The position numbers and the translations under genes are program-made. Under the pieces are notes generated by a model, which did not search any database, was not told the DNA's origin, and saw only the letters and a program-made list of their open reading frames with translations. Of a DNA stretch of 32,888 bases, positions 30,856 through 32,888 are shown in pieces. Each line of letters begins with the position of its first letter. Position 1 is the stretch's first letter. The stretch comes from Candidatus Gastranaerophilales bacterium. GTDB taxonomy: Bacteria > Cyanobacteriota > Vampirovibrionia > Gastranaerophilales > Gastranaerophilaceae. Location of the stretch: positions 1 through 32,888 of the forward strand of contig CAJOPF010000107.1 in NCBI GenBank assembly GCA_905236205.1, written 5' to 3'.

Positions 30856-32170
30856 AATTGAAAAATTTTTAAAAGAGCATAATCTTGCTGCAAAGGATAA
30901 AATTATTGCAGTCGGTTTTTCGGGCGGATATGACTCTATGGCTTTGCTAAACGTCGTTTATGAGCTGTCAAAAATATATAATTTTACTGTTATAGCAGCA
31001 CATTTGAACCATAATTGGCGTGGATGCGAATCTCTTCAGGAGATGAAAAATTGTGAAAAGTTTTGTCTTGACAATGATATTTGCTTTTACTGTGAAACCC
31101 TGGATGAGAATGAGAAACATACAGAAACTGTTGCAAGAGAATTGAGATATAAATTTTTTGAAAGAGTTATTGAAAAGTATCATGCGGATGCTCTTTTAAC
31201 CGCTCATACAAAAAGCGATATTGTGGAAACTGTTATTTACCGATTGATTAAGGGTACAGGTATAAAGGGACTTCAGGGTATTTCTCCAAATCTTGGGAAA
31301 ATATACAGACCAATGCTGGATATATCAAGAGATGAAGTTTTGAATTATTGCCAAAATAATTCGTTAAATCCAAATAATGACAGTTCTAATACGGATAATA
31401 AGTATGCAAGAAATTATATCAGAAATCAAATAGTTCCTTTGTGTAAAGAAATCAATCCAAAGTTGGAAAATGCAATAAGTTCTCTTTCTGAATTGGCGTA
31501 TGAGGAAGAACAAATTGTAAAAGAGTACATTAACAGTTTAGATATGTATGACGGTAATAAAATTAAAACCAAAGTGTTTAAAACTCTTTCAAAAGTTCTT
31601 CAAAAACGTGTGGTTTATGAAATTTTTGTGAAATATGATTTTGAATATACGCAGGAACGTGTTGAAAATGTTTTAAATTTTATTTTGGAAAATCTAAATT
31701 CAAAATCGGGCAAGAAAGTGTCAGTATGTGCTGATAATTGGATATACGTAAATTCAAACGAAATTTATGTTATAGGTAAAATACAGAAAAATAGTCAGGA
31801 GATTTTTATAAAAAATGAAGGTAAATTTGTTTTTGGAGATTATGAATTTACCATAGAAAAATGTATTTCAAAACCTGATAGATATCCGTTAGATTCTGAA
31901 TATAGGGCATTTGTTGAATTGGATAATATTGATTTTATATTGCGTACAAGAAGATTTGGAGATAAATTTCAGCCTTTAGGTTCGTCTTCTGTTACAAAAT
32001 TAAAGAATTATTTTATCAATAAAAATATTCCTCAACATGAAAAAGACAATATTGTATTACTTTGTAAAGAGGATGAAGTCCTTTGGATAAGCGGATATTC
32101 TCTTAGTGATAAAATAAAAGTTGTCAATAATTGTACACATGTGCTAACATTAAATAAGATAGGTGGTTAA
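30845..32170 (+). CDS. tilS: tRNA(Ile)-lysidine synthase
   Basis: A 441-residue protein. The PP-loop is IIAVGFSGGYDSMALLNVV (SGGYDS at about 25-30), then AAHLNHNWRG, LLTAHTKSDIVETVIYRLIKGTG and DSSNTDNKYARNYIRNQIVP, the tRNA-binding stretch of TilS. The C-terminal TilS domain contains LRTRRFGDKFQPLGSSS and LWISGYSLSDKIKV. It converts the wobble cytidine of the AUA-reading tRNA(Ile) to lysidine. The start codon is GTG inside the previous gene, with an 11-base overlap; no ATG fits better. Confidence 0.94.
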   Translation: MKNKIEKFLKEHNLAAKDKIIAVGFSGGYDSMALLNVVYELSKIYNFTVIAAHLNHNWRGCESLQEMKNCEKFCLDNDICFYCETLDENEKHTETVARELRYKFFERVIEKYHADALLTAHTKSDIVETVIYRLIKGTGIKGLQGISPNLGKIYRPMLDISRDEVLNYCQNNSLNPNNDSSNTDNKYARNYIRNQIVPLCKEINPKLENAISSLSELAYEEEQIVKEYINSLDMYDGNKIKTKVFKTLSKVLQKRVVYEIFVKYDFEYTQERVENVLNFILENLNSKSGKKVSVCADNWIYVNSNEIYVIGKIQKNSQEIFIKNEGKFVFGDYEFTIEKCISKPDRYPLDSEYRAFVELDNIDFILRTRRFGDKFQPLGSSSVTKLKNYFINKNIPQHEKDNIVLLCKEDEVLWISGYSLSDKIKVVNNCTHVLTLNKIGG

Positions 32171-32171
32171 T

Positions 32172-32711
32172 ATGCTTGAAATGATTACGGAAAAGGATTT
32201 AAAAGTCCTTATAAAAGAGGATGAACTCCAAAATAAAATCAAAGAACTTGGGGACAGGTTAAATGATTTTTATAAAAATGAAGAGTTGTATGTAGTATCG
32301 GTATTAAAAGGTTCAGTAATGTTTACTGTTGACCTTGTAAAACATTTAAAAATGCCTTTGAATATGAATTTTATAAGATTATCAAGTTACGGTTCAAGTT
32401 TTACTTCGTCAGGAAAAGTTAATGCTGTTGATATTTCTTTGCCTGATTTGAACGGTAAAAATGTTATTATCGTTGAGGATATAATTGATACAGGTTTGAC
32501 CGCAAAATTTTTATTGGACTTTATTCATTTAAACTTTAAAACAAAGTCTTTAAAATTCTGTTCATTATTGGATAAAAAAGAAACAAGAAAAGTTGACGTT
32601 CAGCCAGATTATTATTGTTTTGAAATCGGTAATCAGTTTGTTGTTGGTTATGGTTTGGATTACGACGGATTTTACAGAAATTTACCATATATAGGATACC
32701 TTGAAACATAG
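32172..32711 (+). CDS. hpt: Hypoxanthine phosphoribosyltransferase
   Basis: About 179 residues from ATG 32172, chosen over an in-frame GTG at 32163 because AGGTGG (32161-32166) sits 5 bases before it. The PRPP-binding loop IIVEDIIDTGLTAKFLL, the early VLKGSVMFTVDLVKHL and SLLDKKETRKVDVQPDYYCFEIGNQF block (described as separate motifs) and VGYGLDYDGFYRNLPYIG are diagnostic. It salvages hypoxanthine or guanine and fits with the nucleoside transporter at 9468. The tilS-hpt order is the one found in Firmicutes, where ftsH commonly follows; here the next frame is different. Confidence 0.94.
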   Translation: MLEMITEKDLKVLIKEDELQNKIKELGDRLNDFYKNEELYVVSVLKGSVMFTVDLVKHLKMPLNMNFIRLSSYGSSFTSSGKVNAVDISLPDLNGKNVIIVEDIIDTGLTAKFLLDFIHLNFKTKSLKFCSLLDKKETRKVDVQPDYYCFEIGNQFVVGYGLDYDGFYRNLPYIGYLET

Positions 32712-32713
32712 TT

Positions 32714-32888
32714 ATGCAAAGTAATTTAATTAGTATTATTCCGCAGTTGCTAAATTGTGATGTGGAAATTTGTGAGAATTTCTTTAATCAGATTAAATCG
32801 GTTTTTAATTTCGATAATTACTATGTATTTTTGCTAAATTCAGAAAATATTCAGTTGAAATCTACAAGCTCGACTTTAGAAGAAGGAG
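32714..32888 (+). CDS. Unrecognised protein, 5' end only (possible GAF-type start)
   Basis: An ATG three bases after the hpt stop opens 58 codons to the window edge. The protein begins MQSNLISIIPQLLNCDVEIC. The pattern of a helix followed by VFNFDNYYVFLLNSENIQLK resembles the first helix and strand of a GAF sensor domain, but this is weak. The short spacing makes it the next gene of the operon. It is not FtsH. Confidence 0.5.
   Translation, partial: MQSNLISIIPQLLNCDVEICENFFNQIKSVFNFDNYYVFLLNSENIQLKSTSSTLEEG

Noticed and set aside
1-32888. CRISPR arrays, IS elements, prophage or integrase genes, tRNA or rRNA genes
   Set aside because: No repeated spacer pattern, transposase, integrase or tRNA-like fold was found by eye; codon use looks uniform across the window.

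Overview
The window is strongly AT-rich, gene-dense bacterial chromosome. No gene-free stretch exceeds 300 bases; the longest is 19319-19578. I see no IS element, CRISPR array, tRNA or rRNA. LptB and an LptF/LptG-type permease, GmhA and several lipoprotein or secreted proteins point to a diderm with an LPS-like envelope. Other parts look Firmicutes-like (SpmA/SpmB, RuvX followed by DUF1292, TilS followed by Hpt, a glutamine synthetase lacking an obvious adenylylation segment). Others look cyanobacterial in flavour (an NblS/Hik33-like sensor kinase and a free-standing SLOG 'DprA-like' protein). This mix fits a non-photosynthetic cyanobacterial relative such as Gastranaerophilales (Melainabacteria/Vampirovibrionia). 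That placement is inference from gene content, not a phylogeny.

Layout. 1-1855 (-): two overlapping WYL-type regulators, the second cut by the window edge. 1963-3083 (+): spmA-spmB. 3034-3426 (-): a zinc-ribbon protein whose 3' end overlaps spmB and whose promoter carries a perfect dyad. 3529-6998 (-): an operon of a solute-binding lipoprotein, lptB, an lptF/G permease and a secreted NAGPA-type phosphodiester glycosidase. 7063-8196 (+): dxr. 8193-9347 (-): an exported protein of unknown function. 9468-10748 (+): a NupC nucleoside transporter ending in a strong, probably bidirectional terminator shared with an unlisted 52-codon gene at 10817-10975 (-). 11121-15658 (-): a seven-gene operon (SLOG protein, HEAT-type protein, Nudix, HAD, ispF, gloA, gmhA). 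15736-18204 (+): a UvrD/PcrA helicase, convergent with an HD-GYP protein (18209-19318, -). 19579-20946 (+): glnA with a structured upstream region and a clear terminator. 21049-23476 (+): nadB-nadC. 23527-25410 (+): an orphan sensor kinase, convergent with lgt and a TPR lipoprotein (25407-26791, -). 26904 to the end (+): one long operon of a free ClpX-type zinc finger, a large HEAT-like protein, ruvX, a DUF1292 protein, a six-repeat Clp N-domain protein without ATPase, tilS, hpt and a truncated reading frame.

Three themes stand out. First, several transcription units appear leaderless or nearly so: a -35/17 bp/-10 promoter ends exactly 6 bases before ATG at four genes and 9 bases before at two more, with no Shine-Dalgarno. 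Second, an operon separates Clp accessory modules (ClpX C4 zinc finger, ClpC N-domains) from any ATPase, suggesting an adaptor-like proteostasis set. Third, the genome is extremely compact: TAATG couplings, convergent genes sharing a CTAA stop tetranucleotide twice, and back-to-back divergent promoters sharing hexamers.
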